NCBI GenBank assembly: GCA_004296955.1
Contig: SCVB01000043.1
Span: forward strand, 1 to 64,000
Origin: Brevundimonas sp.
Lineage (GTDB): Bacteria; Pseudomonadota; Alphaproteobacteria; Caulobacterales; Caulobacteraceae
DNA: 64,000 bases
Direction: 5' to 3'
The notes below the pieces were generated by a model. The model worked only from the letters and a program-made list of their open reading frames with translations. It did not search any database and was not told the origin of the DNA. The translations under genes were made by a program, and so were the position numbers. Shown piece after piece: positions 45,693 to 54,588 of the stretch; the stretch's first letter is position 1; each line of letters opens with the position of its first letter.

Positions 45693-47042
45693 TCAGGCCG
45701 TCTCGCCCTTCAGCCGCTTCACGATGCGCTCGCGACCGATCATCGGCGCGAGCGTCGCCATGTCGGGGCCATGCGCCTGGCCGGTGATCATCATCCGCAG
45801 CGGCATGAACAGGGCCTTGCCCTTGGCGCCGGTCGCCTCCTTCACCGCCGCCGTCCAGACCGGCCACAGGGTCTCGTCGATGGTCTCCGGCAGGGCCGCC
45901 AGAGCCGCCGCGGCGAAGGCCGGATCCTCGATGACCGGCGCGACGGGGCCGCGCACGATCGCCGCCATTTCAACGACATCGGCGAATTTCTGAAGGTTGC
46001 CGCGCACCCCGTTCCAGAAGGCCTCGCCCAGATCGGCGTCCAACGCGGCCAGGCGCGGCCGCGCCGTCGCATAGTCCATCACATGCAGGGCCTGGGCGTT
46101 CAGCCGGTCGAGGTCCGCCGTGTCGTAACGGGCCGGCGAGCGCCCCATCTTGGCGAAGGCGAAGCTGGCCCCGAGCGCCTCGACCGACTCGCCGACCTCA
46201 AGCGGGTCCGAGGTGCCGATCCGGCCGAGATGGCTGGTGATGGCGATCGGCTCATAGCCCTGGTCGCGCATCTCCGAGACCGACAGTGAACCCAGCCGCT
46301 TGGACAGGGCCTGGCCGTCGGCCCCGACCAGCAACGGCATATGGGCGAACTCGGGGACCGGGCCGCCCCACCCTTCACTGATCAGCGCCTCGAAGATCTC
46401 GATCTGGGCGCCGGTGTTGGTGACGTGATCCTCGCCGCGGATGACGTGGGTGATGGCCATGTCGAGGTCATCGACGACCGACGGCAGGGTGTAGAGGAAC
46501 AGCCCGTCCTCCCGGATCAGCACCGGATCCGACATCGAGGCCGTGTCCACCTCGGCGTGGCCGCGGGCCAGGTCCTCCCAGGCGACGCGGCGGCCGTCCA
46601 GCCGGAAGCGCCAGTGCGGACGTCGGCCTTCGGCCTCATAGGCCGCCTTTTCGGCCTCGGTCAGTTCCAGGGCGGCGCGGTCATAGATCGGCGGCAGGCC
46701 GCGGGACAGCTGCACCTTACGGCGGCGATCCAGTTCCTCGGAGGTGTCGTAGCAGGGATAGAGACGGCCCGAGGCCTTCAGGCGGGCGGCGGCCTCTTCA
46801 TAGCGGTCGAACCGCTTCGACTGGTTGTGGCGCTCGTCCCAGAGCAGACCCAGCCAGGTCAGATCGTCCTCGATGCCCTGTTCGAACTCGGGCGTGGAGC
46901 GCGCCAGGTCGGTGTCGTCGATGCGCAGCACGAACTTGCCGCCCTGCCCCTTGGCGAACATCCAGTTGACCAGGGCGGTGCGGACATTGCCGACGTGCAG
47001 CTTACCCGTCGGCGACGGGGCGAAACGGACCTTGACGGACAT
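45693..47042 (-). CDS. gltX: glutamyl-tRNA synthetase
   Basis: The 449-residue class I synthetase has the signature APSPTGKLHVGNVRTAL (8-24), with HVGN in place of HIGH as in GluRS, and the KMSKS-equivalent ALSKRLGS. Alphaproteobacteria often have two gltX genes, one charging tRNA-Gln for later amidation; which one this is cannot be told. The protein is a little shorter than the roughly 470-residue norm. It ends 42 bases from the convergent small secreted gene. Confidence 0.94.
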   Translation of the reverse strand: MSVKVRFAPSPTGKLHVGNVRTALVNWMFAKGQGGKFVLRIDDTDLARSTPEFEQGIEDDLTWLGLLWDERHNQSKRFDRYEEAAARLKASGRLYPCYDTSEELDRRRKVQLSRGLPPIYDRAALELTEAEKAAYEAEGRRPHWRFRLDGRRVAWEDLARGHAEVDTASMSDPVLIREDGLFLYTLPSVVDDLDMAITHVIRGEDHVTNTGAQIEIFEALISEGWGGPVPEFAHMPLLVGADGQALSKRLGSLSVSEMRDQGYEPIAITSHLGRIGTSDPLEVGESVEALGASFAFAKMGRSPARYDTADLDRLNAQALHVMDYATARPRLAALDADLGEAFWNGVRGNLQKFADVVEMAAIVRGPVAPVIEDPAFAAAALAALPETIDETLWPVWTAAVKEATGAKGKALFMPLRMMITGQAHGPDMATLAPMIGRERIVKRLKGETA

Positions 47043-47095
47043 GAGGAGAACCTTGGAAACGCGAGGCGCGTAGGTCGCGCTCCCGGGCGGTCAAG

Positions 47096-47950
47096 TCAAG
47101 GCGCGGCCTCCTCGCTGAACAGCCGGCGCATGCCCCTGCGGTAGGCGTCCGGCGCGTTCGCGGCGTGGGTGCCGCCCTCGATCCGCTCTCCGAACAGTCG
47201 CCATGGCCGTTCGGGGCGTCCCTCCCAGACTGACAGCCATTGGGCAGCCTCGGCCTGAAGGTCGGCCCGATCGCGCGTGCCGCTGACCACCACCAGGCCA
47301 AGATCGCGCCGGGCGGCGGGCGCCGCCGGCTCCAGCAGGGATTCCATGCCCGGCGTGATGGAAGGATTGCTCGCAATCCGCCCCCGGAACAGGTCCGGAT
47401 CGGTCACCGCCGAATAGAGGACAAAGGCCCCGCCCCGGGACTGGCCGAACAGCACGCGCTGCGAACCGTCCGAACGATGTCGCCGCTCGATCTCGGGGAT
47501 CAGCTCCGTCTTCAGAAAGCGCTGAAAGGCTCCGGCGCCGGCGGCCTCGGGAGCCAGGCCCTCGCCCGGAGACTGGAAATCGATGTTTCGCCTGTTCACG
47601 GCGGGATCGAAGCCGCCGTAGGCGATCCCCACCACGATCGCCTCGGGCAGACGGTCGTCATAGGTCAGGAACAGATGGTTGGCCGCCAGAATCGGAAACA
47701 GGGAATCGCCGTCGGTTAGATAGACCGTCGGATACAGCCTCGGCGCCGCAGAGTCGTAGCCCTCGGGAAGGCGGACGTAGATGTGATACGCCCGCCCCGT
47801 CGCGGCGGACTCGATGGGAAAATACTCGCCCCGAAGCGCCGGCAGGAAGTCCAGCGGCGTGATGGCCGTCAAAGGTTCAGGCCGTGTCGCGGCGCATCCC
47901 GCGGCGCCGGACAGAACGGCCAGCAGGCAAAGCGCGGTCCCGATCCGCAT
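47096..47950 (-). CDS. alpha/beta hydrolase (Fes/esterase-like) lipoprotein
   Basis: The 284-residue protein has a lipobox-like start (SGAAGC, Cys19) and an esterase D/IroE-like fold. YPTVYLTDGDS forms the oxyanion region, the nucleophile elbow is GQSRGG (Ser171), and the catalytic His262 is in GGTHAANAP. An Asp in GTRDRAD could be the acid. Members cleave acyl or siderophore esters. The signal and lipobox suggest it is tethered in the envelope. It lies between gltX and dksA on the same strand; the 32-base gap to dksA suggests partial co-transcription. Confidence 0.86.
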   Translation of the reverse strand: MRIGTALCLLAVLSGAAGCAATRPEPLTAITPLDFLPALRGEYFPIESAATGRAYHIYVRLPEGYDSAAPRLYPTVYLTDGDSLFPILAANHLFLTYDDRLPEAIVVGIAYGGFDPAVNRRNIDFQSPGEGLAPEAAGAGAFQRFLKTELIPEIERRHRSDGSQRVLFGQSRGGAFVLYSAVTDPDLFRGRIASNPSITPGMESLLEPAAPAARRDLGLVVVSGTRDRADLQAEAAQWLSVWEGRPERPWRLFGERIEGGTHAANAPDAYRRGMRRLFSEEAAP

Positions 47951-47982
47951 TCTTCCCCCTCCCCGATCAGCGGCGGCCGCCG

Positions 47983-48414
47983 TCAGTCGTCGCGATGCAC
48001 CCGTTCGCGGCGTTCATGCCGCTCCTGGGCCTCCACCGACAGCGTCGCTGTCGGGCGGGCCTCCAGCCGGCCGAGGCTGATCGGCTCGCCGGTCTCCTCG
48101 CAATAGCCGTAGGACCCGTCCTCGATGCGGCGCAGCGCCTCATCGATCTTGGAGATCAGCTTGCGCTGACGATCGCGGGTGCGAAGCTCCAGCGCCCGGT
48201 CGGATTCCGACGACGCCCGGTCGACCAGATCCGGATGATTCTCCGTCTCGGCCTTCAGGTTGACGACAGTCCCCTTGGACTCGCGAAGGATGTCATCCTT
48301 CCAGTCCATCAGCTTGCCCTTGAAATAGGCGAGCTGCCGCTCGTTCATGAACGGCTCGTCGTCGGACGGCCTGTACGCGGCCGGGTCGACGATCACAGAC
48401 GCCAATGCGGTCAT
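47983..48414 (-). CDS. dksA: RNA polymerase-binding transcription factor DksA
   Basis: DksA enters the RNA polymerase secondary channel and cooperates with ppGpp. The 143 residues start at the ATG at 48414 (a GTG 12 bases upstream is possible). The N-terminal helix and coiled coil contain the tip with DRASSESDRALELRTRDR. The zinc-finger site is reduced: only Cys in YGYCEETGEPI remains, and the other three positions are Thr/Gly-type residues. That pattern is common in Alphaproteobacteria. Rho-like binding needs no zinc in related non-Zn DksAs. Confidence 0.92.
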   Translation of the reverse strand: MTALASVIVDPAAYRPSDDEPFMNERQLAYFKGKLMDWKDDILRESKGTVVNLKAETENHPDLVDRASSESDRALELRTRDRQRKLISKIDEALRRIEDGSYGYCEETGEPISLGRLEARPTATLSVEAQERHERRERVHRDD

Positions 48415-48598
48415 AATCGCACTCACGGTCTTTAACAGCGCCCCCCTGTGGCGCAGCCCTGCCTATAGGGATGACGAAGAGTCGCGGCAACAACGCTCGC
48501 GCGAGCGTGACCGGCGAAGCTTACAGTCCTGCCGCGAGCGTGACATTTCTTCATCACCCGCCCCGACCGACTACGCTTTTGCGAAGGAATTCGAAGAC

Positions 48599-49024
48599 TT
48601 ATGCTGCGCTGCGGCGAAGATCGGCCTTGGCCAGCTCCACCGCGGCGCGCAGATCGATCTGGTCCAGCAGGCTGTTGAGCCCCGGGTCCGCGTCGGTCGG
48701 GCGTTCCTCGCGCAGGGTGCGGGTCAGCCGCTCCAGCGCCCCCTCGCCCGCCTCGCCCTGCAACAGGGCCAGTTTCAGCTCCTCCAGACGGTCCAGCAGT
48801 CCGCCGCCGCGCCGGATCGCGCGCCGTCGACGCTCGGTGACGTCCTCAACCCCCTGCAGGGCCATCAACGCCGAAACGCCGGAGACCCCGGATGCCGCCG
48901 CCGCAGCAGCCGGCGCGCTGGCCGCGGTGGTCGCAGCCGCCGACGGCACGGAAAATCCGCCGCTGGCGCGGGCGGGCCTGGCCCCCTGGGCCGACGAGGG
49001 TCCGGATGGGCCTGTGACCTTCAT
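48599..49024 (-). CDS. fliX: flagellar assembly regulator FliX
   Basis: FliX couples assembly of the early flagellar structure to activation of FlbD-dependent class III genes in Caulobacter. The 141-residue product has a disordered Ala/Ser/Gly-rich N-terminal half (about 1-45) and a helical C-terminal half with LLDRLEELKLALLQGEAGEG and ERLTRTLREERP, the FliX pattern. The divergent flgI neighbour supports the call. The ATG at 49024 was chosen because the upstream frame runs into the promoter region. Confidence 0.9.
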   Translation of the reverse strand: MKVTGPSGPSSAQGARPARASGGFSVPSAAATTAASAPAAAAAASGVSGVSALMALQGVEDVTERRRRAIRRGGGLLDRLEELKLALLQGEAGEGALERLTRTLREERPTDADPGLNSLLDQIDLRAAVELAKADLRRSAA

Positions 49025-49156
49025 GGAAAGCGACTCCAGCACATGGGCCGACCATCGGCGGACGCGCGTCACTGTTTGGTTAACGGCCCGGCAGTTTCTG
49101 CCGCGACCGTCAGGCATCCGGTGGACTGTGATGCTGTTTTTACAGGACTTTCCTGC

Positions 49157-49172
49157 TGGCATGAGGCTCGCA
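49157..49172 (+). promoter_or_regulatory. candidate sigma-54 promoter of flgI
   Basis: TGGCAT-N5-TCGC matches the -24/-12 consensus TGGCAC-N5-TTGC with two changes and exact spacing. The start would fall near 49183, about 26 bases before the flgI ATG. Class III flagellar genes of Caulobacter are sigma-54 dependent. Confidence 0.55.
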
Positions 49173-49208
49173 TGACCCGGGACGCAACAGTCCGTGGACG
49201 CCCCGCCT

Positions 49209-50315
49209 ATGCAGAAACTGCTCGCCTCCCTCCTGACCGCCGCCGCCCTCGCCGGATTCGCATCCCCGGTCCTGGCCCAGTCGCGGATCAAGGACATCGC
49301 CGCGGTCGAGGGCGTCCGCTCCAACCAGCTGGTCGGCTACGGTCTCGTCGTCGGCCTCAACGGCACCGGCGACAGCCTGCGCAACTGCCCCTTCACCCGC
49401 CAGTCCCTCGAAGGCATGACCGAGCGCCTCGGCGTCAACATCCGCGGCTCCAACGCCAACTCCAAGAACATGGCCGCCATCATGGTGACGGCCGAACTGC
49501 CGCCCTTCGCCACCCCGGGCGCCCGGATCGACGTCAACGTTTCCTCGATGTGCGACGCCAAGAGCCTGCTCGGCGGCACCCTTCTGGTCACCAGCCTGCA
49601 GGGCGCCGACGGTCAGGTCTATGCGGTGGCCCAGGGCTCGATCCAGACCGGGGCCGTCTCCGGCGGCGGCGCTTCGGGATCCTCGGTCACCCGCGGCGTG
49701 CCGACCGCCGGCCGCATCGCCTCGGGCGCCACGGTCGAGCGCGAGACCGGCTTCCATCTGGCCAATATGACCGAGGTCCGGCTGACGCTCCGCAATCCGG
49801 ACTTCACCACGGCCCAGCGCATGGCCGCCGCCATCAACCAGGTCTATCCGAACACCGCCCTGGCCGAGAACGGCACCGTCGTCGCCCTGCGCGCCCCGGG
49901 ACAGATGGGCATGGCCGGCTTCATCAGCCGGGTCGAGAACCTCGAGGTCCAGGTCGACTCCCCGGCCCGGGTGATCATCGATGAGGTCAACGGCGTCATC
50001 GTCATGGGCGACGCGGTCCGCGTCTCCACCGTCGCCATCGCCCAGGGCAATCTGACCATCTCGGTGCAGGAGAACCCGGTCGCCAGCCAGCCCACGCCCT
50101 TCAGCCGCGGCGGCGAGACCGTCGTCCTTCCCCAGACCGATGTCGCGGTGGAGGAGGAGCTTGGCCGCCAGATGCGCATCGTCGGCGGCGGGACCTCCCT
50201 GTCGACCCTCGTCAACGGCCTCAACGCCCTCGGCGTCAGTCCGCGCGACATGATCAGCATCCTGCAGGCCATCAAGGCCGCCGGCGCCCTCCAGGCCGAA
50301 ATCGAGGTGATGTGA
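49209..50315 (+). CDS. flgI: flagellar P-ring protein FlgI
   Basis: FlgI forms the periplasmic ring around the flagellar rod. The 368-residue mature-length product begins with a signal peptide (about 1-24, ending VLAQ). The conserved body has GYGLVVGLNGTGDS, PPFATPGARIDVNVSS and SPRDMISILQAIKAAGAL at the C-terminus. The ATG at 49209 was chosen over the ATG at 49194, which would add MDAPP before the signal. The stop overlaps the next start (TGATG). It is the first gene of the flgI-flgJ-flbY series. Confidence 0.96.
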   Translation: MQKLLASLLTAAALAGFASPVLAQSRIKDIAAVEGVRSNQLVGYGLVVGLNGTGDSLRNCPFTRQSLEGMTERLGVNIRGSNANSKNMAAIMVTAELPPFATPGARIDVNVSSMCDAKSLLGGTLLVTSLQGADGQVYAVAQGSIQTGAVSGGGASGSSVTRGVPTAGRIASGATVERETGFHLANMTEVRLTLRNPDFTTAQRMAAAINQVYPNTALAENGTVVALRAPGQMGMAGFISRVENLEVQVDSPARVIIDEVNGVIVMGDAVRVSTVAIAQGNLTISVQENPVASQPTPFSRGGETVVLPQTDVAVEEELGRQMRIVGGGTSLSTLVNGLNALGVSPRDMISILQAIKAAGALQAEIEVM

Positions 50316-50614
50316 TGAGCGACCCGATCGTCTCCCCGACCACCCTGCCGCCGGCGCCGTCCGCGCCCGCCGCGCCCACAGCCCGCATGCGCGAGACGGC
50401 CGAGGCCTTCGAGGCCACCTTCCTGGCCCAGATGATGAAGCCGATGTTCGAGGGCCTCTCCACCGAGGCGCCCTTCGGCGGGGGCGAGGCCGAAGGCACC
50501 TGGCGCGGCTTCCTCGTCGAGGCCATGGCCAAACAGACTGTCCGCGCCGGCGGCATCGGCCTGGCCGACCAGGTCGTGGCCCAGATGGTGAAGATGCAGG
50601 AGCAGGGCCAGTGA
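50315..50614 (+). CDS. rod-binding protein, FlgJ N-domain-like (CheL)
   Basis: The 99-residue protein has only the rod-binding half of FlgJ: AEAFEATFLAQMMKPMFEGL followed by the WRGFLVEAMAKQ helix. The muramidase half is absent, as usual in Alphaproteobacteria, where the lytic activity is supplied by another enzyme. Caulobacter annotates its homologue cheL. It overlaps flgI by one base and the FlbY start by GTGA. Confidence 0.88.
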   Translation: MSDPIVSPTTLPPAPSAPAAPTARMRETAEAFEATFLAQMMKPMFEGLSTEAPFGGGEAEGTWRGFLVEAMAKQTVRAGGIGLADQVVAQMVKMQEQGQ

Positions 50615-51054
50615 CCGAAGCCGCCGCCGTCAACGCCGCCGCCCGGGTCCGCCAGCTGACCGACCTGACCAATCGCCTGACCGACAGTCTGACCGAGGAG
50701 TCCCGGGCCTTCGAGGCGCGCCGCCCGCAGGACGCCGCGGCCAGCCTAGCCGGAACCCAGGACCTGGCCAACGCCTATCGACGGGAGTCAGCCCAGATCA
50801 AGGCCAACCCCGCCGCGATCGCCGCCGCCCCGGCTGCGGACCGGACGGCCCTGATCCGCGCCACCGAGGCGTTCGAGGCGGTGCTGTCGCGCCATGCCCG
50901 CGCCGTGGAGGCCGCCCGGATCGTCTCCGAGGGGCTGGTCCGGACCATCGCCGCCGAGGTCGCCGGCCAGCGCGGCAGTCCCTCGGCCTATGGCGCCTCC
51001 GGCAAGGCCACCGCCGGCGACGGCCGCGCCGTGGCCTTCAACCGGCAGGCCTGA
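50611..51054 (+). CDS. flbY: flagellar protein FlbY
   Basis: The 147-residue helical protein starts with a GTG inside the stop of the rod-binding gene. Its amphipathic helices (VRQLTDLTNRLTDSLTEES and LIRATEAFEAVLSRHARAVE) and the Caulobacter gene order point to FlbY, which resembles FlgN-like flagellar chaperones. I take the name from position and general sequence character, so it is less certain than flgI. Confidence 0.75.
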   Translation: MTEAAAVNAAARVRQLTDLTNRLTDSLTEESRAFEARRPQDAAASLAGTQDLANAYRRESAQIKANPAAIAAAPAADRTALIRATEAFEAVLSRHARAVEAARIVSEGLVRTIAAEVAGQRGSPSAYGASGKATAGDGRAVAFNRQA

Positions 51055-51113
51055 GCGACCCGTTAATCCTCTTCGTCAGACTGGTCTTCATCTCCGTGCG
51101 GTAACCGGTAGCC

Positions 51114-52694
51114 ATGAAGATGAAATCGCGTCTGCTCGGCATGGCCTTCGCCGCCGCCGACACCCTGCTCGAAGTCGACGCCGAAGGGCGCATCGATATG
51201 GCGATCGGCGCCGGTCCGCGGCCAGGCGGGGCCGCGGCCGACGCCTGGACCGGGTCGCTGCTGACCGAGCTTGTCGGAAAGGCCGGGCAGAAGCCGCTGA
51301 CCGACGCCCTCGCGGCCATCCGGCCGAACGAACGGCCGGCCCCGATCGACGCCCTGATCCTGTGCGACGCCGACCACGTCCGGCGCGCCCGTCTGCGTCT
51401 GTTCCAGCTGCCCGACCTCGCGCCGGCCGTCTCCTGCGCCATCTCCTATGAGGGCGCGCCCTTCACCCTCGCTGTCCCCGAGGCGCCGCACCTGCTGAGC
51501 GCCGACGGCCTGCTGTCGCGGGTCCGGGGCTCCCTGCTCGCCCGGGACGGCGATGTGGCGGTGGCCTTCGTCGACGTCGCCGGGCTCGACGCCCCGGGCG
51601 AGGCCAACCAGCGCGCCGCGGCCCGCGTCGCCGCCGTGCTCCAGGCCTCCTCGATCGACGGCGCCTCGGCCGCCCGTCTGGCGCCCGAGCGGTTCGCCCT
51701 CGTCAGGGGCGCCGACTGCCCGGCCGACCTCGAGGCCGAGGTGCGCGACGCCGGCGCCGCCGAGGGCGTGAGCCTTGCGGTCCGGACGACCGAGGCCGCC
51801 CTGTCCGGCGCCGCGCCGGCGGAAGCGACCGTGCGCGCGCTGCGTTTCGCACTCGAATCCTGCATCCGGGATGGCGGCATCGACGGCGCCGGCGCGGCCT
51901 TCTCCGAGAGCCTGAAGCGGACCCTCAAGGAGGCCGACCGCTTCCGCGCCATGGTCAAGTCCCGCGACTTCGCCCTCGAATACCAGCCGATCGTCGACCT
52001 CGCGACCGGCGTGACCCATCACTTCGAGGCCCTGGCCCGTTTCGGTCCGCGCGGCCCGGCCGACTCCATCCGCCTGGCCGAAGAGCTGGGCCTGATCGAG
52101 GGCTTCGACCTCGCCGTGGCCGAGAAGGCCCTGCAGCAGCTGCGCCGCCCCGGCTACGGCCTGACCCGGATCGCGGTCAATGTCTCCGGCGCCTCGCTGG
52201 GCGCGGACGGCTATGTCGACGGCCTGCTCCGGCTCACGGCCGCCGCGCCCGAAATTCGCGGCCGCGTCCTGATCGAGGTCACCGAGACCGCCGCCGTGGC
52301 CGACATCGAGGCCGCCGGTCGTCGCCTGTCCGCCCTCCGCCGCGCCGGGATCAAGGTCTGTCTCGACGACTTCGGCGTCGGCGCCGCCTCACTCGACTAT
52401 CTGCATCGCCTGCCCGCCGACACGGTCAAGATCGACGGCCGTTTCGTCCGCGAGATCGCCAGCGACAGCCGGGCCCGCGACCTTGTGGCCCATCTGGTCG
52501 ACCTGTGCGCGGACCTGAAGATGTCCACCATCGCCGAGATGATCGAGACCGAGGATCAGTCCGCGGCGATCCGCGCCCTGGGCGTCGGCTACGGTCAGGG
52601 CTGGCTGTTCGGCCGCCCGGCCTCCGAACCGACCGCCTTCGCGCCGCAGCCGGCGGCGGTGCGCCGTCGCGGGGCGGTGGCCGGCTGGGCCTAG
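51114..52694 (+). CDS. EAL-domain cyclic-di-GMP phosphodiesterase
   Basis: The 526-residue cytoplasmic protein has a PAS-like start (LLEVDAEGRIDMAIGAGP), a middle region of unclear fold and a C-terminal EAL domain from about 285. Active-site residues are present: EAL at 305-307 (HFEALARF), Asn in VNVSG, Glu in IEVTET, DDFGVG, Lys in VKIDGRFV, TIAEMIET and GYGQGWLFGRP. It is likely active against c-di-GMP. Being next to flgI-flbY, it may tune motility. It has no membrane span, so it is not TipF. Its stop shares CTAG with the ABC-F gene. Confidence 0.9.
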   Translation: MKMKSRLLGMAFAAADTLLEVDAEGRIDMAIGAGPRPGGAAADAWTGSLLTELVGKAGQKPLTDALAAIRPNERPAPIDALILCDADHVRRARLRLFQLPDLAPAVSCAISYEGAPFTLAVPEAPHLLSADGLLSRVRGSLLARDGDVAVAFVDVAGLDAPGEANQRAAARVAAVLQASSIDGASAARLAPERFALVRGADCPADLEAEVRDAGAAEGVSLAVRTTEAALSGAAPAEATVRALRFALESCIRDGGIDGAGAAFSESLKRTLKEADRFRAMVKSRDFALEYQPIVDLATGVTHHFEALARFGPRGPADSIRLAEELGLIEGFDLAVAEKALQQLRRPGYGLTRIAVNVSGASLGADGYVDGLLRLTAAAPEIRGRVLIEVTETAAVADIEAAGRRLSALRRAGIKVCLDDFGVGAASLDYLHRLPADTVKIDGRFVREIASDSRARDLVAHLVDLCADLKMSTIAEMIETEDQSAAIRALGVGYGQGWLFGRPASEPTAFAPQPAAVRRRGAVAGWA

Positions 52695-54307
52695 GTCAGA
52701 TCCACGGTCCGGTCCACGCCGATGGCGGCGAGGAAATCGGCGTCATGGCTCACCACCACCAGCGCCCCGTCCCAGACGGCGAGCGCTGATTCCACGGCCG
52801 CGAGGGAGTCGAGGTCGAGGTGATTGGTCGGCTCGTCGAGAATCAGCAGCTCCGGCGGCCGAGCGCCGGTCATGACGCAGGCCAGACCGGCCCTCAGCCG
52901 CTCGCCGCCTGACAGGGTGTCGACCCGCCGCTGCGCCGCCTCATTGCGGAAAAGGAACCGGGCCAGGGCGGCGTGAGCCGCGTTCGGCGTCGCGCCTGGA
53001 TTGTGCCGCCGCCAGGCCCCGATCAGGGTCTCGTCCGGTCGCAGCAGCGCCGTCTGCTGGTCAAGGAAGGCCGCGGCCGCCGGCCGCTCGACCCGCCCGG
53101 CCGTCGGCGCCAGTTCGCCGGCCATCAGTCTCAGCAGGGTCGTCTTGCCCGTCCCGTTGGCCCCCGTGACCGCCAGCCGCCCGGGCCCGGTCAGACGCAG
53201 CGAAACCGGGCCCACAATCCGCCGACCGTCGGGCGCGTCCCGCGTGACGGCATCCAGAACCAGCACCGTGCGGCCCGAGGCCAGCCCGGTCGTGGGCAGT
53301 GGAATGTCCAGCGCCCTGACCCGCTCGACCCGGGCCCGGGCTTCGGCCAGGGCCTCTGCCGCCTCCGCCGCCCGCCGCGCCGCCAGCCGGTTCTCGCGGC
53401 CGCCGCTGTTCTCGGCGCGTTCGGCCATGGCGCCCAGCAGGATCTTCGGCTCCGACTTCCGCGCCGCAAAGGCGCGCCCGGCCTTGTCCCGGCGCGCCTT
53501 CTTCTCGGCCGCCCGCTGGCCTTCGCGCGCCGCCCGGTCGGCGTCCCGCGCGGCGACCTCGAGCCCGTGCTCGGCCGCGGCCCGCTCCGCCGCCTTGCGC
53601 TCGGCGTACAGATCATAGCCGCCGCCGTAGGTCGCCGCGCCAAGGGCTGACAGCTCCACGATCCGGTCCATCCCCCGCAACAGCGCCCGGTCGTGACTGA
53701 CGATCACCGCCCCGCCCTTCCAGCGCGACAGCACAGCACCCACGATCGCCCGTCCCTCGCGATCGAGGTGATTGGTCGGCTCGTCCAGCACCAGCAGATC
53801 CGGCGCGTCCAGCAGCAGGGCCGCCAGCCGTAATCGCGTCTGCTCGCCGCCGCTGAGGCTCCCGACCGGTCGGGCCGGGTCGAGGTCCGCCAGTCCGACA
53901 GCGCCGAGTGCATCCGCCATGCGGGCCTCCAGCGTCCAGTCGGCTTCGGCGAGGTCGTCAGCCGCCCCCTCGCCGGCCAGCACCCGTGCGAGAACGGCCA
54001 GCCCGTCGGCTGCGCCCAGCGCTGCGGCCACCGTCGCGTCCGGCGCCGGACCGGCGTCCTGCTGAAGAAATCCGACCCGGCCCGCGCGCGCGACCGCCCC
54101 CTCGACGGGTTCGGACAGGCCGGCGATCAGGCGCAGCAGGGTGGTCTTGCCCGCGCCGTTGCGGCCGACGACGCCCGTGCGCTCGCGCCCGAAGGCGAGG
54201 CTCAGGTCAGAGAATAGGGTGTGGCCGTCAGGCGTGCGGGCCGCGACGCGATCGAGCGTCACGAGTGCGGATGCGGACGGGCTTGGGACGAGGAAGGGTG
54301 ATGACAT
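52691..54307 (-). CDS. ABC-F family ATPase
   Basis: This cytoplasmic protein has 538 residues and two ABC domains without membrane spans. The first Walker A is GRNGAGKTT (48-56), the second GANGTGKTT. Both signatures (SGGEQTRLRLAALLLDAPD, SGGERLRAGLACVMTGARP) and LDEPTNHLD occur twice. The inter-domain linker is the charged, Ala/Arg-rich coiled coil (about 225-310) that reaches the ribosome in ABC-F translation factors. Its start has no clear ribosome site and lies inside a short upstream frame. The class (Uup, EttA or resistance type) is uncertain. Confidence 0.92.
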   Translation of the reverse strand: MSSPFLVPSPSASALVTLDRVAARTPDGHTLFSDLSLAFGRERTGVVGRNGAGKTTLLRLIAGLSEPVEGAVARAGRVGFLQQDAGPAPDATVAAALGAADGLAVLARVLAGEGAADDLAEADWTLEARMADALGAVGLADLDPARPVGSLSGGEQTRLRLAALLLDAPDLLVLDEPTNHLDREGRAIVGAVLSRWKGGAVIVSHDRALLRGMDRIVELSALGAATYGGGYDLYAERKAAERAAAEHGLEVAARDADRAAREGQRAAEKKARRDKAGRAFAARKSEPKILLGAMAERAENSGGRENRLAARRAAEAAEALAEARARVERVRALDIPLPTTGLASGRTVLVLDAVTRDAPDGRRIVGPVSLRLTGPGRLAVTGANGTGKTTLLRLMAGELAPTAGRVERPAAAAFLDQQTALLRPDETLIGAWRRHNPGATPNAAHAALARFLFRNEAAQRRVDTLSGGERLRAGLACVMTGARPPELLILDEPTNHLDLDSLAAVESALAVWDGALVVVSHDADFLAAIGVDRTVDLT

Positions 54308-54365
54308 AGACGAACGCGAGCAGCGAAGCGGAAAGGGCGAAACCGATTTCCAGGGCGCTGATCAT
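54228..54365 (-). CDS. 45-codon upstream ORF, possible leader or membrane peptide
   Basis: The minus-strand ATG at 54365 follows GGAG by about ten bases and reads MISALEIGFALSASLLAFVY, then VITLPRPKPVRIRTRD and a basic tail. It has one hydrophobic segment and overlaps the ABC-F start (54307) by 80 bases in another frame. Because the ABC-F ATG lacks its own ribosome site, translation of this ORF may drive or control it. Chance cannot be excluded. Confidence 0.42.
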   Translation of the reverse strand: MISALEIGFALSASLLAFVYVITLPRPKPVRIRTRDARSRRGPHA

Positions 54366-54588
54366 GATCGTCGAACTCCAGTGACACTCACTCGAAGATG
54401 GAAGATGGGGTCGAACCGCCTGTCTGGCAAGCCATTTCCGCCGAGGGCCGGCTGACAGGACCGTGAGATCGTCCGCTTGCCGGACAGATCATGCGCCCCG
54501 CCCATGCGGGATTCACCAGGCGCCGGGGCCTCCCCGACGGCGATTGGCCGCAATGGCGAACCGGCCTGCGACGGTCTAGATTGGGCCG

